Positions 36,500 through 47,400 of a stretch of 64,000 bases of DNA are shown piece after piece. The stretch is from Dillenia suffruticosa (taxonomy: Eukaryota > Streptophyta > Magnoliopsida > Dilleniales > Dilleniaceae): contig JAVTVX010000013.1 in NCBI GenBank assembly GCA_033439265.1, positions 832,501-896,500 of the forward strand. The letters run 5' to 3'. The notes under the pieces are model-generated. The model was not told the DNA's origin and did no database searches. It saw only the letters and a program-made list of their open reading frames with translations. The first letter of the stretch is position 1, and every line of letters starts with the position of its first letter. The position numbers and the translations under genes are program-made.

Positions 36500-37347
36500 A
36501 AGATTTTTTTTTCATCTCCTCTTCAAGAAGAAATCATCCCAAACAATATTTCTTCTCTTTAAAATTAAATGCGTGAAGTCATTAAAAGAATCAAATACCC
36601 AACGGTTCCTATTTGGTTGCCTCTTAGATTTTTTTAAAGTTAGGATTTTGTCAAAATCATTGCCCCAACACAACATATTATTCTTGCACGTTTGTCAAGA
36701 ATTTTTTTTTCACCTTCTCTTCGAAGAGAAGTCATACCAAATAATATTTATTTTCTTTAAAGCTAACTTTTTTTAATGAAAAAAATAGAAAAAGTAAATT
36801 TAAAGGAGAAGTTTTTTTTTTCTCTCTCTCCTTTTTTTTCAATATTTCAATTTTTCCAAAATCATATTTTTTATTTTATTTATATAAATTATATATTTAT
36901 ATATATATATATATATAGTGCACATTTGTCAAGAATTTTTTTTCACCTTCTCTTTGAAGAGAAGTCATACCAAATAACATTTATTTTCTTTAAAGCTAAC
37001 TTTTTTTAATGAAAAAAATAGAAAAAGTAAGTTTAAAGGAGAAGTTTTTTTTTTCTCTCTCTCCTTTTTTTTTCAATATTTCAATTTTTCGAAAATCAAA
37101 TTTTTTATTTTATTTATATGAATTAGATATAGATATATATATATATATATATATAGTGCACATTTGTCAAGAATATTTTTTCGCCTTCTCTTTGAAGAGA
37201 AGTCATACCAAATAACATTTTTTCTCTTTAAAGCTAACTTTTTTTAAAGAAAAAAAAATAGAAAAGTAAGTTTAAAGGAGAAGTTTTTTTTTCTCTCTCT
37301 CTCCGTTTTTTTTTCAATATTTCAATTTTTCGAAAATCATATTATAT
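36500..37347 (+). repeat. Right arm of the 2.4-kb palindromic element
   Basis: This is the inverted partner of 34966-35850. It begins with the AAGAAGAAATCATCCCAAAC segment, passes GAATCAAATACCCAACGG, TTGTCAAAATCATTGCC and CACAACATATTATT, then has three 237-bp units with TTTGTCAAGAA starts near 36690, 36926 and 37164. The two arms are separated by about 650 bp of unique sequence (35850-36500). The arm ends about 175 bp before the intact invertase exon 1 at 37523, so it may affect that promoter. Confidence 0.85.
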
Positions 37348-37522
37348 GAAAATAGGCTTGAATTCCTAAAATTTTGTCCAAAACACTTTTACATTCGTCC
37401 ACGTGCAACTTCTCTCTCTTTCATCATCTTTCCCTATAAGTATCTCCCCCATCACTCCCCACTACTTCCCACTAGTCTCTCTCTCTCTTTCTCTCTCCTC
37501 CTCTTCACTTCATCATTCAACA

Positions 37523-37709
37523 ATGATGAGCCGAATGAGAAATGGTATTTTATTTAGAATAACGTGTTGGATATATACTCTATTGTTTAATGACGTGAGT
37601 GAAGCATCTCACAAGATGTATCCACAGTTAGAGTCTTTTCAACCCTTTATCGTTAGCCAATCTCATAGAACCGCGTATCATTTTCAACCACCACAAAATT
37701 GGATGAATG
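37523..37709 (+). pseudogene. Orphan intact first exon of cell-wall invertase (copy A)
   Basis: An open 187-bp exon starts ATGATGAGC and ends GAATG|GTATGT at a good donor in the usual phase 1. It encodes a signal-peptide-like start (hydrophobic segment GILFRITCWIYTLLF), then SHKMYPQLES, then SHRTAYHFQPPQNWMN. This is the standard N-terminus of plant acid invertases just before the catalytic NDPN motif, normally completed by a 9-bp mini-exon. No mini-exon or later exons follow nearby; the next invertase exon on this strand is 10 kb away. Copies B and C of the same exon are broken. It may be an orphan exon left by rearrangement or, less likely, the real first exon of the 47.9-49.8 kb exon set with a 10-kb intron. 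Confidence 0.75.
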
Positions 37710-37924
37710 GTATGTTTCCTTTTCCCACAACTAAAATTCACAATAAAGAAAAAAAAGAAATGAAATAAAAAATATCCATTTTTTTTATGATTCTATTGTT
37801 GTTCTTTTTACTCTATTAATTTGTATGATTTTGAATTTATTATTTTTTTTAGGAGTTGTTAGGTTTTTCTTTTCCTAAATATGATCAATTTAAATAGTTA
37901 AATACAACTATACAGTTTTTTTTT

Positions 37925-38100
37925 TTTTCAGAAGACGGCGTGATTTGAGACTTGAGAACTGCTGTATAGTCGAGCATTTTGGGTATGGGCTCCTCAAATT
38001 CCTTTTCCTTTCACCAAGGGAACCAATAACCCAAACAAGAAAAAGCCATAAAAAAAGGGATATATAAAAGTACAAAAGTGAAGAATATTAGTGTCGAGGA
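37925..38100 (-). repeat. Repeat fragment shared with 53.0 kb and 54.2 kb
   Basis: This sequence (CGAGCATTTTGGGTATGGGC, CTTTTCCTTTCACCAAGGGAACC, TTTGTGTCGAGGATA-like end) is present inverted at about 52990-53185 and 54115-54310. The shared blocks show that these three places descend from one sequence, probably invertase intron or flank. Copies differ by small indels in the T run. Confidence 0.8.
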
Positions 38101-38981
38101 TAAGACCCCACACACACATCACCAGTGGTCCATGAAGGGGATTTTGAAGATAAAACATGAAACATTTTTTCGACAGCAATGTTAAGAATATATTTTCTTA
38201 AGAATCTGGCCCGTGGAGTCCGAGGAAATTCCCATTTAATTTTAGGGAGTTTTGGCTGTTTTCTACTATAGCTTCGATTAATGCTCTTGCTTTTGGTTTC
38301 ATCGTACAAATTTAGGTCATTTAATTTTCCCAAAAAGCTATATTGTGTATTTTGGGACTAGATTTGTCGTATGTTTATTAAATAACTTTATTTACTATGT
38401 TTGCCAAATAGTCAATGGTCATGAACACTGCAGACTTTTTAGGTTATAGGTAAAGTGTCTTTTCCAAGTTCCTAAAGATTTCAGTGGGATATCTCTCGAT
38501 ATAGATAGTGCTTATTTAAAAATTCCAATTGTCCACTTGTGTAAACTAACATTCTTTCTTTCTTTCTTTCTTTCTTTTTTTTTTTCTCTTTATGTATGAA
38601 GAAGTGGGAATAATGTAATTAAAAAAAACCATATAATCATATTTAACAATTCAAATTTAATTATTATTTACAAATTTTTAATATATATATATATATATAT
38701 ATAACTTTCAAAAACATTTTTATAATTTTTTAATAAATAATATATATCTATCATTTATACTACTTAATTAATTTTAAAATAAACCCGTGAAACCATAATT
38801 TCTTGATCATATTTGGAGAAAAAAAACCTAACAAGTCCAAAAAATATAATGAATTCGAAACCATACAAATCAATCGAAAAAAAAAAACAAAAGAATCATA
38901 AAAAAAAATGAGTATTTTCTATTTCATTTCTTTTTTCTTTTTTTTTTTTGTGAATTTTAGTTGTGGGAAAAATAAAAATAC

Positions 38982-39168
38982 AATTCATCTAATTCCATGG
39001 AGGTTGAAAATGGTAGGCAATTTTATGAGATTAGCTAACCATAAAGGATTAAAAAGACTCTAATCGTGGATAAATCTTGTGAGATGTTTCAACCACGTCT
39101 TTCAATAATACAACCCATATCCAACACGCTATTCCAAATAAAACACCATTTCTAATTCTGTTTACCAT
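38982..39168 (-). pseudogene. Inverted, broken copy of invertase exon 1 (copy C)
   Basis: Read on the minus strand from ATG 39168, this 187-bp segment has exactly the length of copy A. It starts MVNRIRNGVLFGIACWIW and continues through a clear SHKIYPRLESF match. In-frame stops occur at the position after ESF, in place of the Gln of the SQ pair, and at the Trp-Met-Asn motif (AATTAGATGAATT). The donor is GTATTT. The following intron sequence (to about 38620) matches the intron after copy B at 47083-47450, so a segment of at least 0.5 kb is inverted here. It is a non-functional fragment. Confidence 0.85.
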
Positions 39169-39199
39169 TGTTGAATAATGAAGTGAAGGGAGGGAGAGA

Positions 39200-40950
39200 G
39201 AAAGAGAGAGAGAGACTGTAGTGGAGAGTTACGGGAGGAGATATTTGTAGAGAAAGACGATGAGAGAGACAGAGAAGATTGCGTTTGTATGAATACTAGC
39301 TCAAACACTTTCAAGTGCATTGGAGAAAAGCTAAAGAGTAAGTTTCCCTTCTACGGGCAAAGCAGCACAATCCAACTAAGAAATGTCGACCAGAAGACAA
39401 CTAATCATAAAACTGACATTCCTAGTTTGTTCCGGTGGACAAAATATGGACACGAACACGGCTCACGGCACAAGACATGGACACAGAACACAACAAAGTT
39501 AAAAATCCTATACTATGTTAAGTTACAAAGTATATTATCGTGTCATGCCCGTTTAGACAGGTCTGAGACCAACGCCTTCCTTTCTACGAGCGTCCTTGCA
39601 ACATAGTTTCCACTTCTATTCCTCCAGGAAAATGCCAGTCCCCAAAAGAAATTTACCAGCCTAATAACTACAAAAATCCTTGAACAACCTAGTAGACACA
39701 GCCAAGTCCTAAATTAACCACAGACGAAGAAATTTAAAAGCCCAACCCTTTCATTCCTAATCAAATCAAATCACAGAAACCTCAAGTCTTAGGACAATCA
39801 AGCCAAAACTACCAAATAAAATCAATAATCACTTTAATTACATATAAACAATTAACACAACACCAATTAATACTTGAACTTTGGCATATAAATTGAATAT
39901 ATTTATAAATAGAATACATTCAAGTCATTTACGACATGTACATGTAAGAATATAAATAGAATAAAAAATATGATTTCGGAAAAATTGAAATATTAAAAAA
40001 AAGAGAGGAAAAAAAAAAACTTCTCCTTCGAACTTATTTTTTTAGTTTTAAAGAGGAGAAATCTTATTTGGTATTATTTCTCTTCGAAGAGAAGGTGAAA
40101 AAATTTTTTTGACAAAGTGTATCTCAAGGGACACTAACAATGAAAAGATAAGCAGAAATTCCCACAAGAGCCCCTCAAAAACTCAGCGATTGTAAGGTTT
40201 TCCCCCAAGCAGCCTTAGAGGTTGTAGGATTCTCTCTAATAGCCTTTATTATATTAATCAATATAGGTGAGAATGGTAGAAAATTTTTAAACCAAAACAA
40301 GTCAACCAATCCCTATTTTGATTACCAAGTAACTCCATAACTTGATCCCAAGACCTAGGACCATAACACATGAGATCTTTATTTTCAGTTGTTAACCAAG
40401 GGTGAGATCCAAACCATAGAACTATAAGTAAAAACCTCTTCTTGGATAGGCAAAGAGTACGGAAATAGCCACAAGGGTACCACTTAGATTAAAAAATAAA
40501 ATAAAATAAAATAATACTTGAGTAATTAGAACACAACATACTGTCGAAATGAAATATGATACGGCATTTTACAAGCACAGGAACAATGTTTTTTATTTCC
40601 GAAGTGTTCAAAATAGAAATGTTTCAATTGGGTTCGTTATGATTCAAATTAATGTATTTTAAGATATTTTCACCATGAATTAGCAATAGCAATGCTCTGT
40701 TAAACCCCCCCCCCCCACGGAAAAAAAAAGTAACAAAAGCAATTTCTCATAAATTCAATAAGATCATGCCAACACAATTCTTGAACAAAAAGAAAAAATG
40801 TATTGTTGCTCACAACACATTTTCATAAAGGATAGAGAAAAGGGCTTTGCAGACAGACATAAAAAGCATCCAAGCAAAAGCAGCTAATTATATTAAACAG
40901 GCATGCCCCTTAAAATGAGCACGGAAGCCGGAACTCGTTTTTAGACATGA
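39200..40950. other. Unassigned stretch between invertase exon copies and the FEN1 fragment
   Basis: A GA-rich tract at 39180-39260 corresponds to the CT-rich leader of the inverted exon 1. The 39290-39605 open frame has no family resemblance. A single copy of the 237-bp palindromic-element unit, in left-arm orientation, lies at about 39950-40115. The later exons of FEN1 would be expected here if that gene were complete, and I do not find them. A C-run sits at about 40707-40718. Confidence 0.5.
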
Positions 40951-40958
40951 AAACTTAC

Positions 40959-41912
40959 CTCTATTACAGGAACACCCATGAGTCTCAGTAGCTTCCTGCA
41001 GTCTTCCTTGTGCTGTTGTGTCACCTTCAGAAACAAAATACCTCTAGTAAATAAGAGAGATACCCCGGCCTCAACCTCCCATTCAAGCATAGAAACCTAA
41101 ATAATAAGTTGTTTGTTGCCCTTTTTCAATGTTCATGCATGAGGATAGAGAGACATATCCTAGACAAAGGCTCCAGAACAAGGACATATTAGCTATACAA
41201 TGGTTAGATAATCAAAAGGGGCATTTTAGCAGTGATGATTTTTGTTCAGCACAGGCCCATCCTAATAGATCTGTGCAATTGATGAGAGAGTTTTATTATA
41301 GACATAAGGAACATATAGATGGCCCACTCATATGATACATTGATGTTCCATAACTATTGACAAACCTCTATAATTGAAGGACAGAAGCATGACCTGTATT
41401 TGCAAAAGAAAATTTGTCTTTCAAAAGATGTGTTTTATTGTTTTTACCTTTTTAAGACAACAGTTCTATGATGGTATAACAAAGACCACATTATATAGAA
41501 ATGGTCTTCAAAAACAGGAATTTGTAAGAATAATGATTCATCTACATCACATGGGCTCTTCACTTTGCCCGGATGTAACTGTCTCAACAGCACACGGCAC
41601 AATAGAGTATGAGTGTCATGTCAAACACGTTCTGGCAGAAATTTTGTTGAAAGGAGATGTGCTGTTGTGTTACCCATCATAGAAATCTATGCCTGTGGTC
41701 ATGTTACATAATTCTTGCAAATATCATAGCAAAATAATTGTTTCAAGCAAATTTTCGTTCAACATGCTGATCTGCTGACCTTCATTGTTCTCAAGAGACC
41801 CCCCAAATACTATTTTGGGCCATTGATGGAGTGTAATATAAATAAATAGATATTTCAGAAGCATTGATTTGATTTGGCTAAGCTATTAATTATGCATAAA
41901 AAGAATTCTAGA

Positions 41913-41951
<39 letters not shown>

Positions 41952-44288
41952 CCTGTACAGTTCTTTTGCTATATTTTTCAATTCCTCTTTATCACCAGCC
42001 TGCAATAGAGGGCAATCTTACAATGAAGAAGACAACAAGGAAAGTTAAGAAGACTTACATATTGACAGACAACATTGACATAAAGATTCAAGAGAGAACT
42101 TATTTACCTCTGTAGCTACAGCCAGATCATCTGTAGCATCAGCTCTCTTTGTGTAACTGCATCAAGTGCCGGGTATACGAGATACAGATGAAAACTTCCC
42201 GGAACATAATAAACAACAAAAAAGAAAGTAAAAAGAACACACCGTTTTGCAAGCTCTTGTTTTTTTAACTCCGGTGGGTTCCCATCAAAAACATATCTGA
42301 TATAGAAGTTTATTATATTAAAGGCTTGCAAAGAGGACAATAATGTAGACATTATCTGAAAGACACTGCATAATATATGAAAAAGTAATTACACTGGCTT
42401 CATTCCAGCTTCCAGAAGCCTAATCGTCTGTGTGAACATTCCCTGCAAATGACTACAACCAAAAACAAAAATAAAAATAAAAATGACGAAGGAGGTAGGA
42501 TCCTTTTACAAAAACAACTAAAGAGGAGGAAGAACTTAGTGCTATCAAATTGTCAAGGAAAAACACAAAGGAGGCAATATTTTAGATCTACCATCAATGA
42601 GGCATCATAATCTACATTTTGCTTTTTCTTCCTAACAACATGCACCACTTTTGAACTGATATTTTAGGAATTTCCTTTAAGAAGTAAAAAGAGTTTACTC
42701 TCATTTCCATTTTAATACGTGCTCTCACTTGCAAACCAACAAGCCGCAAAGAAAAATTAAGGGCAAATTTCACACTATTAAAAAATTAAAAAGCCAAGTA
42801 CAATCTAGAAGAACATGCTCCAAGGGTTCGATGCCCAACATCATAGTCCACAATTTCACGCCATTAAAGTGAGAAGTCAAACTTGACTTGTTCTTGTCTC
42901 CAATCAAGATATCCTGATCCAATCATCAATTCTTATAGTTCATCCATCCTTGGGTTTTGGCTTCTAGAAATTTTAACAATGCGACATCTTTAATGACGTA
43001 AGACACAAAGAAACTTGAAACAAAACAAACCATGAAATGTCCCCTTTTCTTTTATACTCTTGAATTTAATCCAAATGCCCCATTTTCACATTTAATCACA
43101 ATACAACTCATGACAAACACTCACAAACTTGACCAAAAATAGAGAATCCAAAGACAGATGAAATTGTCATGCATACATTGGAGGTTAGAAAAAGCACTAC
43201 AATAAGCATCGTCTTCCTTTTCATTTGGTACTTCCTCGTGCAATACAGTAGAAAAATAATACCTAGTAACTTCACCAGCCTCATTTGTGAGCGTCTCTGT
43301 CCCAATCCTACCCACAACAATCTGTACCATGTACAAACATCAAATTAAACAAACCAACAAACAAACAAATATTGCACATAATAAACATATTACCATCACA
43401 ACAGAAGAACATAATCTAAAAATTGCAGGCCTCAGGTCAAATTTTAGAGCAAAAACTGTTGTATCATCCCAAAATACCCAATTATACAACACACAATAAA
43501 CATACAGTGGATATATGTAGTCATATGATCATCACCACCGAAGAAACCAATTCAGAATTTGTGGGGATTGGGGAGTTCAAATTTAGGGCAAAATGTATCG
43601 CACAACAATTTACATCATTGTGAAACCTACCAGATCAAAACGAAAATAACCCACAAGATCATCGCAATTCAAAAATCCAATTCAAAATTTGTAAGGCATG
43701 GGGTAAAATTTTAGGGCACACACCAACTCACAACAATCTCCATGATCAACAAATACTGAATTAAACGTAACCAACAAACCCACATTCCACAACGTCCTTG
43801 GGGAACCGATTGATAATTTAGGTCTTTTGGATACCCGTACAACTTCTCCTATTCATAGATCCACGGGCAATCATCAATAGCCCAATTTGAAATTTAAAGA
43901 AAATTTTGAACTCAAGAACCCTTGCGACAAATGGTGCCAAAATTAGGGAAAAAACTGATCATAAAATCTGCATCATCCACAAATACAAAACTGAACAAGA
44001 AGGCAAGAAACATACATTGCATATGGACATCGCTCACAAATTTGAAAATTGGGGCAAAAATTGAAAGACTGACAAGGAACTGATAGATACTCACGCTAGC
44101 ATCAATCTTGCGACGGAAATAGCCCTCGAACTTCTGCTCCTTCATGGCCTTTGGAGCATTGTCAGCGAGAAGCTTCGTCAAACCCTAATAAAAACCCAAA
44201 ACCACAAAAATGAATGCCAAAAGATCGACATTACGAAATGCATCGAAAAATCTTCAGGAAAGCCTCAACTACTAACCTTGATACCCAT
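40959..44288 (-). pseudogene. FEN1: 5' fragment of flap endonuclease 1 (FEN1)
   Basis: Eight exons can be placed on the minus strand: 44277-44288 (MGIK), 44074-44184, 43263-43321, 42393-42452, 42243-42296, 42108-42156, 41953-41999 and 40959-41024. They carry [91 protein letters not shown] and [18 protein letters not shown]. This is the N-terminal nuclease (XPG_N) part of FEN1, the nuclear enzyme that removes 5' flaps during replication and repair. Exon 2 has RRKIDAS where the family has GRKIA-V/I-DAS, a two-residue loss next to a metal-binding Asp. Joining exons 7 and 8 gives TGA in frame. Nothing after VPVIE is found, so the APSEAEAQCA and EDMD acidic-cluster exons are missing. It is a truncated pseudogene lying antisense between the invertase exon copies. 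Confidence 0.88.
41913..41948. repeat. (GA)n microsatellite beside FEN1 exon 7
   Basis: A GA run of about 35 bp lies immediately after the 3' end of the seventh FEN1-fragment exon, within the adjacent intron. Confidence 0.85.
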
Positions 44289-44636
44289 CGGGTAGAGAGA
44301 GAGAGAGTGAGAGAGATTTGAGGGGGGAAGGAATGAGAGAGCGAGAGAGGTGATTCGCAAGCTTCAGGTTGGGGTTCTTGAAGTTGGATGTCTCTGGAAG
44401 TCCTGAAGTCCATTGCAGGCAGGGAGTGTACGCGTGCAATGCCTTTTTGCAGGCAGGACAAACAAAGAGGAATGGCTCTCCTCAACATCTGCACGCGTGG
44501 AGATGGGAAGACAGAGAAAACCCATGACACAGCGTTCAGCAATAACAGCGAATTATCTTTCGCCAAGTTGCCAACGCGGAGGACGACCAAATCCAACGTG
44601 GAAGGGGCTTCGTCACGCTTATATATATATATTGTT

Positions 44637-44667
<31 letters not shown>

Positions 44668-44673
<6 letters not shown>

Positions 44674-46772
44674 AGAATAAAAGTTTTTTACACAAAAGTT
44701 TAGGAATCCAAATCTATTTTCGTCATTTTGACTGACATTCTGATTTTCCTACTCATTTCAATCAATTGATTGGTTACTGATGACGTGTCAAAAAAAACAA
44801 GCACCAAGGAAATCGGATTATTATTCTATTAGACTATATGATTGGTAAACGAAAATCGAGTTTAATTTTTAATATTATGGTCAGTAGAGTTTTTTCTTCC
44901 GATCTTCTCCTTCAAAGATGAAATAAAAGTTAATTTTTTTTAAATAATTAAAAATTATTTAATAATTTTACTTTTAAAAATTAATTCTATATTCTTTCTT
45001 TTTTTAATAAATAAGCCGTTTAACAAAATATTTTTTATAAACTATATTTTTAATAAAATTATGATAAAAAATATATACATAAAGTATAATTTTTTTTCAC
45101 CATCGATCGATTAAAATTTATATATCTATATTTTAAAATAAAAAATATAAATACTAATAATTAAAATAAAAATACATTAATTATTTTTCTAAACTATTAA
45201 AATTAAATATTTATAAATATAAAATTATTTTTATATAATATAAAGTACAAAGAAAAGGGCGTTAACTTTTTCTTTCGGCTTTGGCACAGTGGAATAAAAG
45301 GACTTTTCTGCAGAAGATTGACGGAGGAAAGATGTCATTTTCTTTGTTGCCAATTTCATGTGATTAACCAGCTTAATTAGGTGTAGTAAGCCCCAACCTT
45401 TTTTGCTGTCGTACAGAAAAGTAGTAATATTATGCTATCCAGCTCACGCAACAATGTTTGCAAACAGACTATAATACTTTTCTCGCATGTAACCCTGCTT
45501 TAGGAATAATAGAATTAAACAATTATAGTTCTAGTTATTAGTGTTTGAATACCAGGAATTAGAATGATGTATATCATGTGCAATTAGCATGAAATCAATG
45601 GAATAATTCTTAATGTTCTCTATCTTTAGAGTCTATAGTTTCATAAAATTGATCTCATGTCAAATTATTTTAATTAATGAAAAAATATCTTTTACAAAAA
45701 ATAAAAATTAAAGACATTTTAAAAAGAAAACAAACTAAAAGAAAATAAATTATTGCATTTGAAGAATCTTTTAGAGCAACTGTCTTTATCATGTCGGAAG
45801 ATTATTCTTTTTTCTTTTCTGGAGTGAATTAGATATAGATATATATATATATATATATAAAGATTTTTTTTCACATTCTCTTTAAGAAGAAATCATACAA
45901 AAAAAGATTTCTTCTCTTTAAAATTAATTTTTTTTTTAATAAAGAAAAATAGAAAAAGTATATTCAAATGAGAAGTTTTTTTTTCTCATTTTTTTTTAAT
46001 ATTTCAATTTTTCCGAAATCATATTTTTTACTCTATTTATATTTTTGCTTGAATAATGTAAAATTTTAAATATGTACATGTCGTAAATGTGCTCATATAT
46101 GACTTAGGTGGATTTAAATATATTTTTTTCTATTTATATGATTTGAGTGTTCGTAAATAATATGACTCATGTTATTTTTGAATTTTTTTGAATTTTATGT
46201 TATATAAAAATGATTTTATATTTATAAATATTTGAGTTTAATAGTTTAGAAAAATAATCAATTTATTTTTATTTGCATTATTTGTATTTATATCTTTTAT
46301 TTTTAAAATATAAATATATGAATTTTAATCAACTTACGATAAAAATAAAAATTATACTTTATATATGTATATCCTTTATCATGATTTTATTAAAAATATA
46401 GTTTATAGAAAATATTTTTGTTAAATAATTTATTTATAAAAAGGAATATAGAATTAGTTTTTAAAAGTAAAAAATATTAAATAATTTTAAATTTTTTCGA
46501 TAGAAATCGACTTTCATTTCATCTTAAAAGGAGAAGATCAGAAGAAAAAACCTCTGCTGATCATATTATTATAAAAATTAAACTCGATTTTCGCTTACCA
46601 ACATAATCTAATAGAATAATGGATCCGACTTCCTTGGTGTTTGTTTCTTTTGACACGTCATCAGTAACCAATCAAATTGATTGAAATGAGTAGAAAAATC
46701 AGAATCAGTCAAAATGACAAAAATAGCCTTGGATTCCTCAAATTTTATGTTAAAAACTTTTATATTCATCCA
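44668..46772. mobile_element. 2.1-kb element with ~0.6-kb terminal inverted repeats
   Basis: 44668-45250 and about 46140-46772 are inverted copies of each other. Shared blocks in order from the outside are GGATTCCT...TTTTATATTC (outer edge), CCAATCAAATTGATTGAAATG, GATGACGTGTCA, CGATTTTCG, GATCTTCTCCTT and a long AT-rich tract ending near TTATTTTTATATAA. The interior (45260-46130) has no coding capacity. It contains a palindromic-element unit (45826-46040) and a block repeated at 52.7 kb and 53.9 kb. Long TIRs with a non-coding, composite interior are typical of foldback or non-autonomous Mutator-like elements. A clear target-site duplication was not found, as one edge abuts a TA microsatellite. 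The outer edge resembles 37361-37400, just before invertase exon 1. Confidence 0.7.
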
Positions 46773-46897
46773 AACGCAATCCTCTCTCTCTCACACATCG
46801 TCCTTCTCCACAACCATCTCCTCCTCCCATAACTCCCCACAACACCCTCTCTCCCTCTCCCTCTCCCTCTCCCTGCCCTTCACTTGATTATTCATTA

Positions 46898-47363
46898 ACG
46901 GCGAACGGACTCAGAAATGGTGTTTTAGAGAATAGCATATTGGATATGGACTGTGTTATTAAACGATGTAATTGAAGTATCTCACAAAATTTATCCATAG
47001 TTACGGTCTCTTTAAATCTCTACGGTTAACCCAATTCACAAAACTGCTTACCATTTTCAACTTCCAAGAAATTGGATTAACGGTATGTTTCTTTCTCTCA
47101 CAACTAAAATTCATAATAAAGAAAAAAAAAGAAAACGAAATAGAAAATACTCATTTTTACTTATGATTCTACTATTGTTCTTTTTTCTCGATTGATTTAT
47201 ATAGTTTTGAATTCATTATTTTTTTTGGACTTGTTAAGTTTTTTTTTTTTCCTAAATATGATCAAGAAATTATGGTTTCACTATAGGTTTGTTTTAAAAT
47301 TAATTAAGTAATACAAATGATAAATATATATTATTCATTAAAATTATAAAAATGTTTTTGAAA

Positions 47364-47400
<37 letters not shown>

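Noticed and set aside
35182..37215. Several open frames with repeated FFHLLFEEKSYQI-type translations
   Set aside because: They are translations of the 237-bp palindromic-element units in AT-rich DNA, on opposite strands of the two arms.
41129..41682. Plus-strand open frames inside the FEN1 fragment
   Set aside because: They lie in the intron between FEN1 exons 7 and 8 and show no domain or splice support.
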